DNA of 64,000 bases from Lunularia cruciata (lineage: Eukaryota > Streptophyta > Marchantiopsida > Lunulariales > Lunulariaceae): assembly GCA_948567375.1 (NCBI GenBank), contig OX419758.1:44521001-44585000 (forward strand), given 5' to 3'. The notes under the pieces were generated by a model. That model saw only the letters and a list, made by a program, of their open reading frames with translations. It did not search any database and was not told where the DNA came from. The position numbers were made by a program, and so were the translations under genes. This document shows positions 33,757 through 46,135 of this stretch, one piece after another (within the stretch, counting starts at the first letter, position 1; each line of letters opens with the position of its first letter).

Positions 33757-36700
33757 TGTGGTACCCACATTTTTTGGTTTTGTTAATATTTTGAAGAAGA
33801 AGTGTACAGTCAAAGTTGGATTGAACCCAAATGGCAACAAAAGAAGAAGAATTGTATCTTTGGGTCAAACCCAAAGTTATTTACTTTGTATCAGGAAATG
33901 AAGAACTCAGATTGGACTTGTCATTGGAGAAACCCAAAGTAAGAAAACTTTGCCTTTGGGTGATCAACATGATGCAAAGATAGCATAACAACGTTCCTTC
34001 CCATTTTCCAGCCAAGAACATACAATCAAGAAAATAGCTAAGGTGTGAGTGGGATAAAATTGATAGTGACAAGAGGAACGCATGTAAAATGGGTGATTAT
34101 CAAGTGAAGAGTGATTGAAGAATGACTACATAGCAAAGAACTATAAAGTTGAGACATTATCAAGGGACTTTTGAAATGTCACACACATATCCTAAGCCAC
34201 TAAGTAGTTGATCCATAGTAGTGCATGTTAGACAGCCAGCCAAGAGTTCAATGTTCAAGAATCCTAAGGGAGTTAGATTTCACATCCAGGAGACAAAAGA
34301 ATTATCTTCCAACTACCACAAGTGAGAGATCACACAATCCTAATGAGGGGAGGAAAGAAGAGTCCCTCACTTGTAGTGAGAGATCTTGCGATTTGGAGGT
34401 TAGATATCATAGCAAGGATCAAAGTCTTGAGTAAACTTTGGATCACTTTTATGGCCTAGAATTGGAACTTGAGTTTTCTAAGTTTCATGGCAAAAGTAGT
34501 TGCAAGTATTTGTGAGGAGGGTCTGGAAACAAAAGGGAAGATAGGCAATCTGGGTTGATGGATAAAGTCAGATTGGTGACTGGTCTTGGGGAGAGAGGCT
34601 GGTAAGGAAACCGGAGCTACATTCCTTGAGAAGAGAGATTTTGCAGAAGAGACTATAGAAATCCATAATCCTTTAGTGCTCTGCGTACAAAGAACATGTA
34701 TAAAGCCATTGGAGGAAGTGGTTGAGGAGGAAGATTGGGAGTTCTATGAAGCAATCAATCACGTAGAAGGAGGAGACATGCCGTGTCTAGAGTTGCTTGT
34801 GATGGAAATGGAAGAGGAGAAAGAGGAAAAGTCAAGGTTGGCATTTCCCTGAGGAACTAGAATGAAGAAGGGTGGGCAATCAGCCTTAGTAGGATTGAGT
34901 AAAGTGGAAGATGAAGATGCCAGCTCAAAGGAGGTTACTCTAAAGGTACAAAAATCAAGACTTCCGAGTAAGGTGCCGATTGAAGATGCACCAATGCAAG
35001 TCATGAGCAAAGGCAAAGACAATGCATAAAAGGAAGATTTTAGTGAAGTAGCATACTTATCCAAGATTGTATGCCCCTTGCTGATGATGTTGAAGAAGAA
35101 GAAGGAAGAGCTGAAAAGAGATAGTCCGGAGGTAAAGGATGAGCTTCAAGTGGTGAAGTATCTGAGTGAAGAGATAGAACAGTCAAAAGATAAGTTACTT
35201 GAAGGCAAGAAGCAAGTTGAGGAGCTTTGGGTTGACAAAGTCCTACAATATAAGAGAGTTGTGGACTTGCAAGAGGCTTTTGAGAAGCAAAAAGTTGAGC
35301 TTGAAATGCAGTTTGAAGAACTGAGGAAGCAAAAGACAGATTGGGAGAAGTTGAAGGGAGAGTATGATGAAGCATGCATTGAGGCTATAAATTTCAAAGC
35401 AATTGATGTTGTGATGGAGCAAGAAATGGAGAGTTTGAGATGATGATAGTGTTGAAGGGTGAAGCCTGGCAGTGAGAGTTAGCAGGAAGAAATAGAGAAG
35501 AAGAGTGTTTGCAAGGACTCGTCACTAATGTGGAAGCCCAACTTGCCTGATACATGGAGGAGAAGGAAGCATTGAAAGTTGAGTTTGAAGATGCATTAAA
35601 GATGTATTGTGAAGAGTTGTAGGTTGAGAGAGCTTGAGATCATATATCAAAGCAAGTAGGAGGAGTAGCAGAGAAGCTAAGTGTGATGCTAAAAGTTGAA
35701 GCTGAAGTGAAGGTAGAAGAAGTACGCCTACACAAGTTAAAGTTGTTAATGCAAGAGATGAGGAAGAGAAAGACTAACGATATAAGTTAAAATTGTTAAT
35801 GCAAGAGATGAGGAAGAGAAAGACTAATGATATGGATCTGAAAAATCTTCTCATTTGCTTGAGAGGTAGAGTAGATAGATAGATAGTAGAAGGAGGAGAC
35901 AATGTTTGTCTCAGATTAGTTTTAACAAAAATTGAGTTAGAGCAAATTCAAAGTAGTGTGAAGTTAGGAACCCGAGGCAAAGTATTGGATGTAGGAGTGC
36001 AAGTGTCTTTGAGTGAGTTTTCTAAGCAATTTAGAGTAAGTGGATTGCAAGGAGATAGATAGAATACTCATGAGTTTAATTGCAATTCAGACTAAAGAAA
36101 TTAGAGAAATAGAAGAAGCGATAGAAGTTGATAGAGCCAAAATACAAGAAGAAAAGGAAGTTACATTAGGTTTTGAAGAAGAAGAGGTTCATATCGGATC
36201 AGATTCATAACCAATTTGAGATTTGAATTGATAGATATTAAGAGTGGGTTGTCATCTTGGATCAAGAGATTGTTAGGAAACAGTTTAATAGTTAGGTAAA
36301 TGTTGGAGTGCTCTACCTATTTAAAGGAAGCATTTGTAGTGTGTTGTTGTTCAGTATTTGTATTTCAAAGTTGAGTAAGGCAAAGTACTATAACTTAGTG
36401 CTTATCATTTCAGCTTAATTCCGAGTATCAATCCTATGTGTGTGTTTGTGCATGTTTGGAGAAATTCAAAGTGAAAGTTAGATTACTGGATGGTGGATTT
36501 CACAACTCTAATTTCATTTTGTGTGTTTGATCTTGAGTGGATAGCAATCAAAGCAATGCCTTGACAAATCTGTGAGGAATTGTAGTGTTGGTAGTATTTT
36601 GCATTGATGAGCGCAGTATGGGATTGATGCAAAGTAATTTTGATTGAGGAATTTGTGCCTTCAATGGAGGGGTGGAATACAATTCTGAGGTGAGATCATT

Positions 36701-37009
36701 TTGTAGTGAAGTAGCCTTCTTTGGAAGAATCTGAATCATCAAAATCAAAGTTTGTTTGGAAAGAATTGGAAGTACTATGATTATGGAGTGTTAGATTTGT
36801 GATTAGACTACAAGTCTCATCACAAATCTCTAGTGATTGCTTGTTACTCTCTTCTAGGTGTAATTTCTACCTGAGAGATTAAAGATATAACCAAAAAGAA
36901 CTACATTGTGATTGTTTATTTTGTATTTGACCATTCTTGACTTGTATCTCTATGGGAACCAACTTTACTTAATGATTACCACAAAAGTGTTACTTGTAGG
37001 ATTGTCACA
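33757..37009 (+). repeat. Long solo LTR of family B type (3.25 kb) with U3 gene
   Basis: Begins TGTGGTACCC and ends GATTGTCACA. It is flanked by a perfect 5-bp duplication, ctact (33752-33756 and 37010-37014), so it inserted as a unit and later lost its inner part by LTR recombination. Like the LTR at 13233-16855 it has the extra 1.3-1.7 kb with a reading frame. TATTTAAAGG at 36318 matches the conserved promoter position. Confidence 0.88.
34225..36210 (+). pseudogene. U3 gene of the long B-type LTR, decayed
   Basis: Modules in order: 34225-34434; 34586-34852 (GREAGKETGATFLEKRDFAE, then acidic); 35078-35443 (121 codons, strong coiled coil, preceded in the same frame by VAYLSKIVCPLL); about 35550-35870 (VEEVRLHKLKLLMQEMRKRK), with a 50-bp tandem duplication at 35734-35833 that breaks the frame; and an end near 36210. 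Each has a counterpart in 14025-16447 (e.g. EAGSEQGATFLER, YLQEVVCPLLVKL, EEARLHKLKLLVQE). The shared order in two diverged LTRs argues for a real ancestral gene. Confidence 0.65.
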
Positions 37010-37616
37010 CTACTCATCATCCTTATATTGTAATGTTCCAAGGACAAGAGAAACAAAAATTTTAATTCCTCAATACTCAGATGCCACAAAGGAGCATTTC
37101 AACTTTATTTTATAGTGGACAAGATCCCTTCCAAGGGAGCTACATCCTTAGATTAGATACATGGATAGCTAACATGTTTGAAAGCTACACCCTTAAATTG
37201 TATATATGGGTTGGTGATATGTAAGCCTAGGTCTTGTATGGTTGGTCAAACAAATTTGACTGCAAGAAATCTTTTGGGAATCTTCTTGTAGAAAGCTCAA
37301 AATAGTACAAAAATAGTACTATTGGAAAGATCTCAAGGAGAAAAAGTGAGTGGGAAGAAAGAAAATCTATTCTACTTAGGAAATATGATTTTTCTATTTT
37401 TCAAGGCCTAATTCATTCTTTTAGGCTTCCAAAATTGGCTATGAAGTTTTTGGTCTATTTTTGGCCTTTGCCTTATTAGTGGGAGTCCTCTTTTAGTGAC
37501 ACCTCTATTTGATCTATTTAGACCTTGTGTATAACATCCCTACAGATACTACCAAGCCACCAATTTCCACCTCTAGATAATTTTTCTAGTTAATGGTATT
37601 ACATATATTGACCATG
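37010..37616. other. Unassigned stretch
   Basis: Non-repetitive A+T-rich sequence with no recognisable gene; it starts with the right-hand target duplication of the long solo LTR. Confidence 0.4.
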
Positions 37617-38918
37617 TATATGAAGATGGAGTTGGAAGAGGAGAGAATGAGCCACTACCTTTAGGACAGGTAGAGACCCCACCTCCTTTGGGGAAGATAG
37701 AGCTTAGGTTAGTTGAGAGTGAGAGTAGAGTATCACATCATGCTGATCTGAGTTTAGAGGAGAATCTTCTCATTGAGAGGGAGAGTTTACAAGCATAGAG
37801 GAAATTACGTATCATGACTTTAGAGCACCTTCTGACTCAAAAGAAGCATAGACTTGTAGAGTTAGAGGTACAAATCCAAATCAAAGAGCACCATTTGTTT
37901 GAGAGGGAGAGTAGGCTAGCCAAGGAGGAGATGCATTTCAATATTGAAGAGAGTACTAGAGTTGAGAGATTTTTGCTTAGGTAGTTAATGTTATAAAAGA
38001 GAGGGAGGCCAAGATTAGTGATAGGACTAAGAGAATGGTGGAGTTGTATAGACTTGTCAAACAAAGGAGGATATTGTAAAGGCTTTGGATTTCCTTGTGG
38101 GAGAAAGAGAGGCTATAGTTTAGATGACTCACTTAGAGTGTACATCTACTATGGAAACTTTGGAGAGGACCTAGATGGAGTTAACCACTACCAAGATAAA
38201 GCTAGTGGGGGCTATTGAAAAGGATAGGCTTGAGTTGGAAAGGTTATGATACCCTAAGGCATTTCTTCCTTTGCATGTGGCGACTTAGATGGATGATCAT
38301 AGGATAGAGGCTAGGAGATCTCTTCTTGCTGATATTGTGGTGCATATGGGAACTCAGACTTTGAGTATACCAAGAGTCTTAGACTATTGGAATAGAGATG
38401 CACTCTTGTGAGACTCATATTCCTTCTACATCCACTTCCACTCATGATATTGTGTGCTCTTATCAATGGGCCTAGAAAGAAGCCTTATTTGGCCATGATT
38501 GATACACAAATTGTGTCTTGGAGGCCATGCACTTCAAAAAGTCTTGCAGTCCCATCTTGATTGAGAAGTACCTATAAGGAGATATTGTGGTTTTAGGGGA
38601 CATAAATGACTTTGAGGGATGAGTTATCTAGCCTCATTGACTTGAGAGAAAGAGAGTTTATCTCAAGTGTTTATAACTTGTATCCTTTATCATTGATGTG
38701 AGGTGAAAGATTCTAATAATGGATGCGAGATGTTTAGCTGACATGAGAGTTTTTTCTCATCCTATTTTTCAAGGAATGGTGCAGAGAGACCATGAGGAGA
38801 GGATGGTGTTATTATGCTATGAGTAGTACTTTGCGGTATATCTCCATCATGGACTTAGAAAGTTTATTGAGTATTTTTTGAGGTTATCATTTGGACTAGT
38901 AGCCCAAAGAGTAGAGGT
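37617..38918 (+). pseudogene. Unrecognised decayed gene, left part, with coiled coil
   Basis: Plus-strand frame with a few stops. It includes GQVETPPPLGKIELRLVESE, then a long Glu/Lys/Leu-rich coiled coil (37750-38000: LTQKKHRLVELEVQIQIKEH, FERESRLAKEEMHF), and further right RDHEERMVLLCYE and FIEYFLRLSFGLVAQR. Coding texture appears to continue after element E at 43527. I do not recognise the family; it could be a gag-like gene of another retroelement or a captured host gene. Confidence 0.45.
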
Positions 38919-38988
38919 TGTAACAACATGGAGTTTACCGACAAGTAAGTCAAGACTAACAAAGTAGCAAATATACCAAATTAGCCTA

Positions 38989-39217
38989 GAATATTCTAGA
39001 AGTATCTAAAAAGCTTCTTGGTACCCTCCAAGTATTAGATAATGTGCATGCCAAGTGGTGACTCATAGGAAGAAGCTTCTTGGGAATCTTCCTAGCTTGC
39101 TGCTTAGCTTGTATGCCAATTAGGCAACTTCTAGAAGGAAGCTTCTTGAGAAGCTTCTCGGTTAGCTTGACTTGCACTCTAAGAAAGCGGCTTTGAGGAA
39201 GCTTCTTAAGAAACTTC
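38989..39217. promoter_or_regulatory. Cluster of GAAnnTTC (heat-shock-element-like) motifs in E U3
   Basis: GAAnnTTC at 38989, 39072, 39084, 39138, 39150, 39198 and 39210, plus TTCTAGAA near 39129. Such inverted GAA/TTC units are the binding form for heat shock factors. They sit 25-250 bp upstream of the TATA box. Regulation by heat is inference. Confidence 0.4.
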
Positions 39218-39239
39218 TCTAGAGCCTTGTATGATTCCT

Positions 39240-39247
39240 TATAAATA
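39240..39247 (+). promoter_or_regulatory. TATA box of family E 5' LTR
   Basis: TATAAATA, repeated at 43402-43409 in the 3' LTR, followed by a transcribed-type CT-rich region. Confidence 0.6.
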
Positions 39248-39365
39248 CCAAAGCCCAAGTTGATGCTAGGCATTCAAAGTTTTCCTCATTCAAGTGTCCT
39301 AATGTGATCTTCCATTCCGGTCTTCCATTCTTCTATTTCTCTCCTCGGTCTCAATATTTTTACAT

Positions 39366-39380
39366 TTGTATCAAAGTAGG
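39366..39380 (+). other. Family E primer binding site, initiator tRNA-Met type
   Basis: TTGTATCAAAGTAGG directly after the LTR; 12 of 15 positions agree with the usual TGGTATCAGAGCAGG. Confidence 0.6.
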
Positions 39381-39559
39381 AATAGGAATTTATGGACCAC
39401 CAAATCCATTTCTTCCAAACCATTATGAATTTTTTGTCCATGTATTACCCAAGCACCATTTTACTTAGTTCATCACCTCACACTTTGGGTAAATTTTTTT
39501 GAATATGATCACCTTGTTGATGAACCCTTGGTACTTTTGATTGTAACTTATGGAGAATG

Positions 39560-42500
39560 GTGGACATATTGCTTCTACATGTTAACTTAGATCAACTTTA
39601 GGTAGTTTGATAGAGAAATAGTCATGGCGGTAATGCCCATGGTTATTGTTGCCATGTAGCAACAAGTTGAGCATCTTACTTGATTGTTGGATGAACAAGA
39701 TCATCAATGATAAGAGTAGTTAGAGAGAGCACCATTTTGAGAAGGAGAAAAGAAAATCCAATTTCCAAAACCCAAGGTATTTGAAAGAAAGAATCTCCCA
39801 AGTGCAATGGAGAATTTTGTGTTTGATTGTGAAGATTACTTTGAAGCTACAAATCTTTAAGATGAATAGAAATAGATTCTCTTGGCTTCTAGCCAATTGG
39901 ATGGAGTAGCAAAGCAATGGTAGTAGTTACAAGTGGAGCAAGTTGAATGGCAATTTATTGTACTAATCTTGACATGGATAGAATTAAAGCATTCAATAAG
40001 TGGTCAATTTTAAGCTATAAATGCCACAAGAACTACACGAGATAAGTTGGCAGAGTTGAAGCAGATTAGCTCTATAAGAAGCTACATCTCACAATTCTAG
40101 AATACCATCATGCAAATTCTAGATATATTGGAAGGTGAAGCTCTAGATCAATTTGTTAGGGGCTTGTAGTCACAAATCAAACTAAAGGTGAATATGCAAG
40201 ATCCAAACACTTAGAGGAAACCATACAGCTAGTTGAACGCTTTGATTCCTTGGTTGCAACAACTTGGTCTCAACCTTGATCTCCATAGAACCTACCAACA
40301 CACTACACAATTGGAGGAGCTGGCACCAATAGAGATTGATTCCATCTAATAGAGACCAATTGGTGTGTAGATAAAGAAATATTGCAACAAAATGGTAATT
40401 GTTTTTATTGTCACCAAATTGGATATCACATTGTTGAATGTACTCTCAAGAATGTGCAACCTAGAAAAATCACCCAGATGGAGTTTGTGGAACAAAATGG
40501 TCAAGGAAACAAGGAAGCCCAATAGGAGATTTCAAGCCGCCTATTGAGAACTTGATTAGTTCAAATGGGATTGAAAGCTTAGCCTATATAAGTTTGCTTC
40601 ATTTGCAAGATATGATATATGATTGTGGTTGTAGGATTTTGGTTAATTTTGAAAATTTAGAGAATTGCATGTCCATGCAATTAGCAAAGGAATTAAGTAT
40701 TTCTATCATGCTAGTAATTGGAAGTAGATTGATGATTGCGGATGGTAGAAAGGATTCTACCTCACATCCGGTTACATTAAAGATTGAGGAGTATATGAGG
40801 TTTATAGTGGCACCTCGGATCTCATTCTAGATTTGCCTTGGCTTGAACATCACAAGGTTCAATATGATTAGACCCAATGACAAATTCAAGTACAACACCA
40901 AGGTAGGAATTTCTGATTAGGTTGTCTAGCACCTTGGAGTAAGAAACCTAAGAATAATCAATCCCAAGGTGAAAAATTTTGTTAGGAAAGCAACTATATA
41001 GTAAACTTTGAAAGAAGATAAGTCCCAAGATGAGAATTTTATCAATAAAGCACCATAGAGCAAGCTTTGGAGGAAGATAAGTCTAATTTTGTGGTGTGGA
41101 TCAAGCCAATTGTACATGGAAAATCTATGGAGAGCTAGATGCCATGTCAAGTAATGGTCGATCAAATAGTCCATGAGTTTTAAGATATGTTTCTAGATGA
41201 TCTGCCAAAGGGATTACCCTCCAATCATGGTATGCCTTTCAAGATTGATTTATTGCCAAGAAGTACTCCAGTGAGTAGACCAATCTATCGTCTCTCACCA
41301 AAGAAGTTTGATGAGCTTCAAACAACATTGATGAAGTTTTTGGAGAAGGATTTAATATGAAATAGTACATCTCCTTGGGGAGCACTGGTTCTATTTGTTC
41401 CAAAAATGGATGAAGGACTTTGCTTTTGTATTGATTATTGTGGCCTTAATAAACAAATAATGAAAAATGCATATCCTTTACCTTGAATTGATGACTTGCT
41501 TGATCAATTGAATAGAGCATGATAATTTTCTAAGTTGAATCTCCAAAGTGGGTATTGGAAAATCCCCATTGATATAGAAGATGTGCAAAAGATTACCTTT
41601 CATACAAGGTATGGGCATTTTGAGTTGAGAGTTTTGTCTTTTGGGCTAACTAATGCTCCAATAGTCTTCATGGATCAAATGCATCTAATGTTTGATGGGC
41701 TATTAGATTAGTGCATGGTGGTGTTCTTGGATGACATTCTAATCTATAGGAAGATAGAGGCACGCAAATCACATGCAAGAAGTCTTAAGACAATTATATT
41801 AGTGAAAGTTTTACTACAAGAAGTCAAAGTGTGCCTTTTGGCAAAAGGAAGTTACCTTTTGGGGTCACAAGATCTCATTGAGGGGGATCAAGATGGAAGA
41901 GGAGAAAATCAAGGCCATTATTGATTGGCCTACTTTAAATGATATTTTAGAATTATGGGCATTTAATGGATTGGCAAGTTTTTACCAATGGTTCATCCAT
42001 TATTATGCTCATGTGGCCGCATCATTAATCAACTTCTTGAGGAAGAACTAGAGCTTTTAGTGGACCAACAAGCACAAAGAAGTATTCCAAAAGCTAAAAC
42101 ATATGGTGCCTTCAAGACCCATTCTTCAACCATATGACTCTCAACTACCTTTTGTGGTTGATTTTGATGCTTTAAAATTTACAATTGGAATCATGCTGCA
42201 ACAAGAATTTCAAGATGAGTTACATCCCATCACCTTTGTATCTCACTGACTAAATACCAAAAAATAATAACTTCTTGGAGATCTAGAAAAACTAGCAATG
42301 GTATATGCCACCAAGGCATTATCTCTTGGGGAAACAAGTGATCATACAAAGTGACCGTTATTAGAGACATTGTATTTACAACACATGAAAAGTCAACATC
42401 ATCGATGGGAGGAACAACTACAATTGTTTGACATCAAAATTGAGTACAAACCTGGTTGGTTCTATGTTATCCCCAATGCCTTATCATGATGACCTGATTT

Positions 42501-43230
42501 GAAGTCTCTTCCTCTCATCACCTTGGCAATAATGATGGTGTCAATTGATTCCAAAGTCCAAATTGAGTTTAGGGTAGCTTAACAAGAAGATCACTTCTTT
42601 TAGATGGTCCAAGGCTGTCTTGCACTATGTGACAAGGAGGACAACACCTTCTTCTTCAAGGAATGCCTTCTATTTTGTGAGAATTGGATCTATGTTCCAT
42701 CCAAGAGCGATCTCTAATTTGTGCACCTTAAAGAAGCCTATGACTTACTAATCACTAGTCACATAGGTGAAGAGAAGACCTTGGGTACCCTATAATGCCA
42801 ATGGTTGTGGCCCAACATGGCACAAGATGTTTGAGAGTTTGTCCAATCTTGTGAGAGCTATCAATGCAACAAGGCCAACAACCAAAACCCAAGTAGATTC
42901 CTTCAACCACTTCCAATCCCATCTGCTCTATAGGAACATGTGAGCTTAGATCTCACCACATCCTTACCCAAGACAAAGCAAGGTCACATAGAAATTTTGG
43001 TGTTTGTGAATAAGCTTAGTAAGCAAATCCATTTTGCACCAACCTTTGATATATTGGATGCTCCAACATTTGCCCATATCTACTCTAATTGTGACCCTTG
43101 TTTCACCATTAAAGGTTTGCAAGAATTCTTCTAAATACTTGACACCAAGCTTGCTTTGTCCATAGCCTATCATCATCAAACTAATGAACAAACTGAATGT
43201 GCAAATTGCACTTTGGAGGATATGCTTTGT
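39560..43230 (+). pseudogene. Family E gag-pol
   Basis: Gag with a knuckle CFYCHQIGYHIVEC near 40400 (expected His replaced by Tyr). Protease region about 40600-40830, active site lost. RT about 41220-41760 with TPVSRPIYRLSPKKFDEL, FGLTNAPIVF and VVFLDDILIY (catalytic pair kept). RNase H and connection about 42080-42500. Integrase zinc-binding region and core 42720-43210 with LTTSLPKTKQGH and HHQTNEQTECANCTLEDML. More than ten stops. The end of the integrase is missing, fused to the 3' LTR. Confidence 0.8.
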
Positions 43231-43526
43231 GCCTTGCACGCCAAGTAGGTGGCTTCTAGAAGGAAGCTTCTTAGCTAGGTTAGCTTGCATGCCAGTAGGC
43301 GTCTTCTAGAAGGAAGTTTCTGAGAAGCTTCTTGGTTAGCTTGACTTACAATCTAAGAAAGAAACTTTGAGGAAGCTTCCCTAGAGCCTCGTATGCTTCC
43401 CTATAAATACCAAAGCCCAAGCTCAAACTAGGCATTTGGAGTTTCCTTCATTCAAATGTCCCAATGTGATCTTCCACTCTAGTCTTCCATTCTCCTATTT
43501 TTTCTCCTTGGTCTTGGCCTTTTACA
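43231..43526 (+). repeat. Family E 3' LTR, 5'-truncated
   Basis: Parallels 39045-39364 with clear divergence. GAAnnTTC motifs at 43263, 43313, 43324 and 43372, and TTCTAGAA at 43254 and 43304. Ends TTTTACA. Confidence 0.75.
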
Positions 43527-44040
43527 AATGTAGATTAACTATTCTGGTCCCTATGTGGATTAACTATTCTAGCTCTTGATTCATGTCATGCGTTTGTGAG
43601 AAGAATGGGTATTTGGACAAGGATAGAGGTTATATGGTGAGACTTTTTGATACATTTACTTCTTTAGGGTTGTCCATTAGGGACATATTGATAGTCAACA
43701 GTGCTTCTTTACCTTATTGTAGAAACCATCTCGCATGGTGCTATCCATCCTCCTAGATTTAGTCATGTTGATACTTCCAATGACTCATATATTTCATTAT
43801 CAGACCGCCTTGTAGCTTCTCTTGACAGATTTAGAGTATCCAAGAAGCATATGATTATGTTTTTGGAGGGAGAATGGTCTTTTGATAGATTTTGTGAGTA
43901 TAGCACAGACCGTTATGATAGATTTTCATTGTGATTTTGTGAGCCTACCATGCATTTGGATGAGAGGTTGTGGATGGTACATATAGTCTTTTATTTATAT
44001 ATTGCATCCTCTATTGGAGACTTAAGGATGTACTATTAAG
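43527..44040 (+). pseudogene. Unrecognised decayed gene, right part
   Basis: Coding-like plus-strand sequence resumes after element E, including the open frame 43701-43934 (SDRLVASLDRFRVSKKHMIM, FLEGEWSFDRFCEYSTDRYD). It probably continues the gene at 37617-38918. Family unknown. Confidence 0.4.
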
Positions 44041-45199
44041 TCATGGGTATAGCCATCCCCTTACCCTCCCCTTATGATGTGTAGATATCTTATGTTTCAT
44101 TAAGTTTCATTATTAAAATATATCTTCATCACTCTTTGTTCCTTATTTGTATTTACAATAATAATAATAATAATTTTTTATTTTTTATTTATTTCTTTTA
44201 AAATTTATCCTTACATATTTTGCCTTTATGTTAGTCAACATGTACAAATAATAAAATTCTCCTTCATAGTAAACTATAAGCATATAAGAGCATTCTCATT
44301 TTATGTTATATAGCATATGTAGTGAATGACTTGATAGAAAATATAATCATATAAGAAATTTCTATGAGTACCTCTAAGCAAAAGAGATCTTTGCTTTAAG
44401 AAATAAATTTCAAAAAATGCACAATGAGAGGCAATGCATAGGTGGTGTAGTCTATGCGGTCTACATAGTGCTTGAAAGCTTAGAAGAGTACTTCAAAACA
44501 TAAACCTTTTAGTGCTTGGTGCTTGTAGAAGGAGTTCATGGGTTATGCAGTCAAGATCAAGCCATGATCAAAATAAAAATCAAGGATATTAAAACTCTCT
44601 CTAATAGGAACTACAAGGTGGGTTGAAAATGTAGAATGTAGATTAATTAATGTAGAATGATACTCAATGTACATCATGAATGTAGAATGATACTCAATGT
44701 GATGGAAAGGTTTAACACTTGATTTGATTTTAGATGTATTTTTTACAACTTTTCCTCAACTTTATGCTATAAGAGACCTCTACATATATTTCTAATCTTC
44801 AATCTTAAAGTTATAATCTGGTACAAGGAATTCAGGATCTATTGCTGCATAGTTACTACAACCATCCATGCCATATCTATGAAAATCTATCCCAAACAAT
44901 GAAGTAATTATACTCTTTATATTGTCAAATATCTTCTTGAATAGGTAATTCAAGAGTCATAGAATAATATATTTTTGATTTTTCATTCCTCTTGATACAA
45001 AGTTTCTCCACTTTAGACCTTATTTTCTCTATAAAAAATATTTGCTTGGTTTTAGTTTCATCTTCTTTGCTTCTACAAGGTACTTATGTTTCTCCATCTA
45101 GGCAAATTTTCAACTTCTATCTTTGCTATCTTACATCTCTCTTGTGCTTCTACCAATTCACTCTTCTATTTACTATGGTTTGCTAAATCTTGTGGAAAG
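44041..45199. other. A+T-rich spacer
   Basis: No gene seen. Contains an (AAT)n microsatellite at about 44157-44174 and a short direct repeat of 'gaatgtagaatgatactcaatgt' type near 44650-44700. Confidence 0.5.
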
Positions 45200-46135
45200 G
45201 TAGCCATTGTAGGAGTAGTCTTTGTATTAAATCAAGAGAGCTTTCTCCTCTTGTGAGATTTAATTTCTCCTTCTAGAGATGAAATCTCTTCCTTTGGTCC
45301 TCTTGTCTCCTTGGGCAATGAAGCTCCATCTTCTGGTACTAATGAAACTCCTCCTGCTCAGCTCTCCTCCTCAAGTCCATCATTTGAATCTAACCCTTGA
45401 GTAATTGGGATTGTAAATGGAATTGAATACACCCACTACTCTTCAAAATCATCGACCATTTCTTCTTCTTTGGCCTATTCTCCACACCATGAGGGCCTGA
45501 GTGTGCTACTTCTTCTTCAAGTTCATACACCAATATTTTCTAGAACACTACCACCAATACTAACTAGAGCAGGAGGAGATATATTTGCATGATTTCCAAA
45601 CAATAAAGCCATGCGGTTAAACAAGTGACAAATATGATTTAACTTATCTTCTATTGTTCTCCATTCTTGTTTAAACTTCTTGTCAATAAACCCTTTGCAT
45701 GTTCTTTTGGTTTTTTATGTCTTTTTTTCCTTGTAATATTTCATATATCCTGCACACTTCTTGTACACTTTGTTCGTAAGATATAGTAGGTGGAAATCCC
45801 TTCCCATGGCATACCAAATAGGTTGCAATGTAGTTGAATGCAATCATTTTAGGAACATACTTCTTGCAATTACCACCATGAATCAAATAAAAATACTCAT
45901 CTTCCTCTAGGTAATTCAGGATTTGTGCATAATGATGATCAATCATGTGAAATTTGTCTTCCTCTCCCTCCACCCCTTCGCCTTGTTCCCCTCTAATATC
46001 ATCTTGGAATCTTAGTGATACTTGCGACTCAAGAAACTCGAGAACTGTCGATTTGTAGAGATTCGGCAACCGAATTTGTACTAGACATTGATTGAGGAGG
46101 AGCAATGGAATTGCTATTGCTCTATTCCATACCAA
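45200..46135 (-). pseudogene. Unrecognised decayed reading frame
   Basis: Open for 150 codons at 45683-46135 (acidic RGEQGEGVEGEEDKFHMIDH, then YAQILNYLEEDEYFYLIHGG, CKKYVPKMIAFNYIATYLVC). Coding texture continues leftward through a few stops with FKQEWRTIEDKLNHICHLFN and an acidic/Lys-rich stretch to about 45200. Upstream of 46135 another frame reads a Ser/Asn-rich N-terminus. No family recognised; a host gene or an element protein are both possible. Confidence 0.45.

Larger units (their letters stand above)
38919..39364 (+). repeat. Family E 5' LTR
   Basis: 446 bp, TGTAACAACATGG...TTTTTACA. U3 holds a dense run of GAAnnTTC palindromes (38989-39217), a TATA box at 39240 and a CT-rich end. 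It is repeated in part at 43231-43526. Confidence 0.75.
38919..43526 (+). mobile_element. Family E Ty3/gypsy LTR retrotransposon, decayed
   Basis: 5' LTR 38919-39364, primer site, gag and pol with many stops, and a shortened 3' LTR 43231-43526. About 4.6 kb, plus strand. A deletion joins the integrase middle directly to the 3' LTR. No clear target duplication (gaggt on the left, aatgt on the right). The primer site resembles initiator tRNA-Met, which many chromovirus-type plant elements use; that placement is tentative. Confidence 0.82.
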
